From contig JABVXV010000575.1 in NCBI GenBank assembly GCA_013365325.1, positions 1 through 25,350 on the forward strand: a DNA stretch of 25,350 bases. The letters are read 5' to 3'. This document shows positions 22,137-25,350 of this stretch, in pieces. The notes under the pieces were generated by a model. It was given only the letters and a program-made list of their open reading frames with translations. It was not told where the DNA came from and ran no database searches. The position numbers and the translations under genes are program-made. This stretch comes from Dipetalonema caudispina. Lineage: Eukaryota; Nematoda; Chromadorea; Rhabditida; Onchocercidae. How positions within the stretch are numbered: the stretch's first letter is position 1; each line of letters starts with the position of its first letter.

Positions 22137-22737
22137 GGTAAGAGACATCATCATATCATCTTGCACTGTTTAAAACTTTCAGGTGAATAGGAGGAAAAGG
22201 AAGAAAGGAAAAAAAAAAGGGAAAAAAAAAGAGGAACAGAAAAGTGCAGGCAATGATTGCTCATTCTATTGAAGGTAAACGTTTGTGTTTTGTTACTTTG
22301 ACCCGATTCAAATGAAAGAAACTAAGGAAATTAGTAAAGCAAATTTCAAGTTAACTTATCATCATTTATTACTTTGAATAATTTTTAAACTATGTGAACT
22401 TATCAGTTTTCTTATATTTAATATTTATACTTCTCTTAATTACATCCCTTGTCTATATAATACTTTTTGTTTTATTCCATTCAACATATTATTATTTTTT
22501 CGATATATTAACTTAATTCTTGCTTCCGTATACATTAAATAATTAATTAATAGTGCACTATTAAGTTAATTGACTTACTCGAACATATTCTTCTGCATGA
22601 TAACAACTTGCCAGTTTTAATGTGCGAATTTAACAGTCTAAATTTAATTTGGTTACTAACTAATTTGAAACAGTGGATTACTATAAGTGGATGGTAGCCT
22701 TTCATAAATTTGTTTCAAAATAATGATTCAGTTATAG

Positions 22738-22769
22738 ATAATAATAATAATAACAATAATAATAATAAC

Positions 22770-22846
<77 letters not shown>

Positions 22847-22886
22847 TAATAATAATGATAACAATAATAATAATAATAATGATAAG

Positions 22887-22964
<78 letters not shown>

Positions 22965-22987
22965 GTAATAATAACAATAACAATAGC

Positions 22988-23076
<89 letters not shown>

Positions 23077-23077
23077 C

Positions 23078-23141
<64 letters not shown>

Positions 23142-23158
23142 GTAATAATAATAATAAT
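22738..23158. repeat. Large (TAA)n microsatellite, about 420 bp
   Basis: Imperfect TAA/AAT repeat with scattered TAG, TGA and AAC variants. Translations of every frame (Asn, Ile or Leu runs of 100 or more) are artefacts of the repeat. Confidence 0.98.
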
Positions 23159-23249
23159 TTTTTCATGATAATTATTCAATTTTTCCATCTCCATTTAACT
23201 ATTTTTGGACGTTGTTAATTACCAGTCCAACATAATTAGCAGTTATCAA

Positions 23250-23370
23250 CATGTCACGCGTTCATATATCACGTGGTCAGTTTCCTTGTCACACGTGTGA
23301 CACCCAACCATGTTTCGCACCTTCCTAGTCGAAGAAATTCACTATGATAAGAATGTTGATGACGTCTTAC
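23250..23370. promoter_or_regulatory. Candidate cis-regulatory cluster around a 16-bp E-box palindrome
   Basis: TGTCACACGTGTGACA (23287-23302) is a perfect 16-bp palindrome centred on the E-box CACGTG. A second CACGTG in ATCACGTGGTCAG lies about 20 bp upstream, and ACGCGT before that. GATAAG (23346-23351) and the CRE-like TGACGTC (23360-23366) follow. The patch has higher GC than its surroundings. Target gene and function are unknown; the collagen gene begins 2.2 kb away. Confidence 0.35.
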
Positions 23371-23582
23371 ATTAAAGTTTTAGATATTTAAAAAGAGTTT
23401 AAACTTTACATTAAAATTAATTTCCCGTCTTCATAGAATTAATAAAAGGATTAATTTTCGGGAACTGGATCATCGCATCCCGTTAACAAAATTACATGTA
23501 TTAATTTCAAATTTAATCAGAAATAACAGCGTCAAGCTTTAAACGATTTCTTTTCATCAAAAAGCAATGTCGTTCAAACTGG

Positions 23583-23619
23583 GATAAGCTGAAATAAAAG
23601 ATAAGCTTATTAAGGATAA
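23583..23619. promoter_or_regulatory. Three GATA motifs within 40 bp
   Basis: GATAAG at 23583-23588 and 23600-23605 and GGATAAC at about 23613-23619. The middle site is part of the palindromic ATAAGCTTAT. Confidence 0.25.
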
Positions 23620-24118
23620 CACATTGGATAAATTTTCCAATTATGTTTTTTATAGAATTTAAAAAAGAATTAGTTTTGAAGTTTTATCCATTTCTTGATT
23701 AATATGTATTTAATTCATTTATTTATCTATAAGTGTGGATTTAATGTTAAAATTTTTTCTTTTTTTTACTGAGTATAAGATGTTGTAAACGTTTTATTTG
23801 ATCCTGTGATAAATCGATTTTTAATTGTTTTTTTTTTTCCCTAAAATAATCAATGTGAAATAAAAATTAGAAGTGACACTTCATCACAATGATCAAACTT
23901 TTTAATTTATTTATTTCCACTTTTTTAAACTTTTCTTTTCGAATAAATTAGATTATTTTAGGGAATTACTTGACATGCAATCTTCAGATGACAAATTTTT
24001 CAGATTCCAATCTTTCATTTCTCAATTCAAAGAATTGGAATGAAATTTAAAAAAAATTTCCGGACTGCTGCCAACTGAAAAGATAAACTTAAACGACAGC
24101 AAGAAAAGTGTAATGTAA

Positions 24119-24208
24119 TCAATTATAATCAAAGATACAATCAGTTCCGATATTAATTCTTTGCAAGCGGCTTAAATACAGTCCGCCTTCTTTTCCTTGT
24201 TCTTCCAT
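24119..24208 (-). CDS. Short ORF, 29 codons, uncertain
   Basis: ATG at 24208 opens MEEQGKEGGLYLSRLQRI then NIGTDCIFDYN and TGA. Composition is unlike the surrounding AT-rich translations (GGC, GGA, CTG, CGC codons). I recognise no domain. It could be an exon fragment of an upstream gene, a small peptide, or chance. Confidence 0.15.
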   Translation of the reverse strand: MEEQGKEGGLYLSRLQRINIGTDCIFDYN

Positions 24209-25197
24209 TGTTCCTCGTAAAATTGCTATGCATTAAATGAATTTCATCTTATTTTGACCCAAAATTTGATTTATTATCAATTAAAATAAATATTGCTTTC
24301 CGACTATGTAGCGAAATCTTTATTATATCCAACAGCAATGATTTTTTCTTTTTTTAGAATTTTTCAGAAATTTCAGGTTTTAGAAGATTTTCGATTTTAG
24401 GATGATGAAATTGGCAACGAGCTGCAAAAAAAGATACGTCTAATTGTAGTGATAACAGAAGTAATAGTGATAATATTGTCGTAGTATTTTGGTATGATGA
24501 ATTTTAGCAAAATATTTTGCAATGAAATCGATAAATCTCGCTTTTCTTTCTCAAAAATTTTCATCTAGATTTCAATAGAAAATTGAAATTTCAAAAAAAT
24601 AAGGTAAAAAATGGTGTAGATGTTCTTATTTTGCTCCTTCCCGATTACTTTTAATCCTTGGAAATCTTCGAAACAATAGGGGGTCATCATTGAGGAGCAA
24701 CAAATGACGAGGGAATTTCCCGGAAATGTAATTTTTTTAAATCAAATACTATCCCGTCTCTTCTATCTTCATCCATTCCCGCTCCCGTACTCCTCCAAAA
24801 AGAATGCATATCATACTTTGGAGAATTTACTATGAACACAATCCATCAAATGATGACTTACCAGGATATACCGTTAAATTTTACGATTAAATTTTGTAAA
24901 GGAATTAGAAAAAAAAAAATTGAATAATTAATTTTCAGTTTTTTTTTTTTTTTTTTTTGTTATAATTTTTTGTTCGATGAGGTCATCCGATAAAAAGGAA
25001 TTAAATTGAGGGGAATGAGGAAGAGGGCGACATCAAAGAATTGATATCACATTTAAATAAGTAGTTTAAAAAAAAAAAAGAAGGAAAAACTGGTACTTTT
25101 AAACGAAAGGAAGAAGAAAAGGAAGAAAGCTAAAAAGATGGGTAATAATTTTGGTTTAGTTGATTTATAATTTACAATATAAGCGTATAAGCGACAA

Positions 25198-25350
<153 letters not shown>

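Noticed and set aside
22120..22274. Plus-strand ATGAGGATTCTTATCG then GTAAGA, with TTTCAG at 22182 and GAAG then GTAAAC at 22274, resembling small exons
   Set aside because: Every joining I tried gives a stop within a few codons of the first junction, so there is no coding model.
22710..23194. Overlapping ORFs of 144-159 codons on both strands (poly-Asn, poly-Ile, poly-Leu)
   Set aside because: They are translations of the (TAA)n microsatellite, with no unique sequence.

Overview
The window looks like nuclear DNA of a nematode, most likely a filarial/spirurid-type parasite. The reasons are very high A+T content, short introns that mostly end in TTTTCAG/TTTTAG, abundant simple repeats and homopolymer runs, and a nematode-type cuticle collagen gene. 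The genus cannot be fixed from the sequence alone. No bacterial, viral or transposon gene was recognised.

Layout. (1) 1-139: the end of a coding exon on the minus strand that runs off the left edge. (2) 140-4597: AT-rich intergenic DNA with two diverged local duplications, a 117-codon hydrophobic ORF of doubtful status and a small higher-GC patch near 3.5 kb. (3) About 4624-4965, plus strand: a GC-rich island that I identify as the RNase P RNA gene. It has the universally conserved CR-I and CR-V segments, a P1 helix joining its two ends, a TATA box 26 bp upstream and a T4 stop. (4) 6471-10614, minus strand: a ten-exon NDRG-family (alpha/beta-hydrolase-fold, non-catalytic) gene. I reconstructed it exon by exon with consistent phases. 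It has two mutually exclusive first exons and a decayed duplicate of exon 4 inside intron 4. (5) 10615-18500: AT-rich DNA dominated by homopolymers, (TA)n, (TG)n and (CT)n tracts, with only weak hints of coding. (6) 18516-21053, minus strand: a seven-exon cuticle collagen of 382 residues with an N-terminal Col_cuticle_N membrane segment, RXXR cleavage sites, Gly-X-Y blocks and a CDHC tail. (7) 21054-25350: collagen upstream DNA with a local duplication, clusters of GATA motifs, a 16-bp CACGTG-centred palindrome, and two large (TAA)n microsatellites, one of which runs off the right edge.

The genes are not an operon and have unrelated roles: tRNA 5' maturation (RNase P RNA), an NDRG protein of signalling/stress type, and cuticle structure (collagen). 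The most interesting observations are the RNase P RNA gene, which is invisible to ORF-based annotation, the pseudo-exon and alternative first exons of the NDRG gene, the symmetric phase-1 exons of the collagen, and the regulatory-looking palindrome cluster upstream of the collagen.
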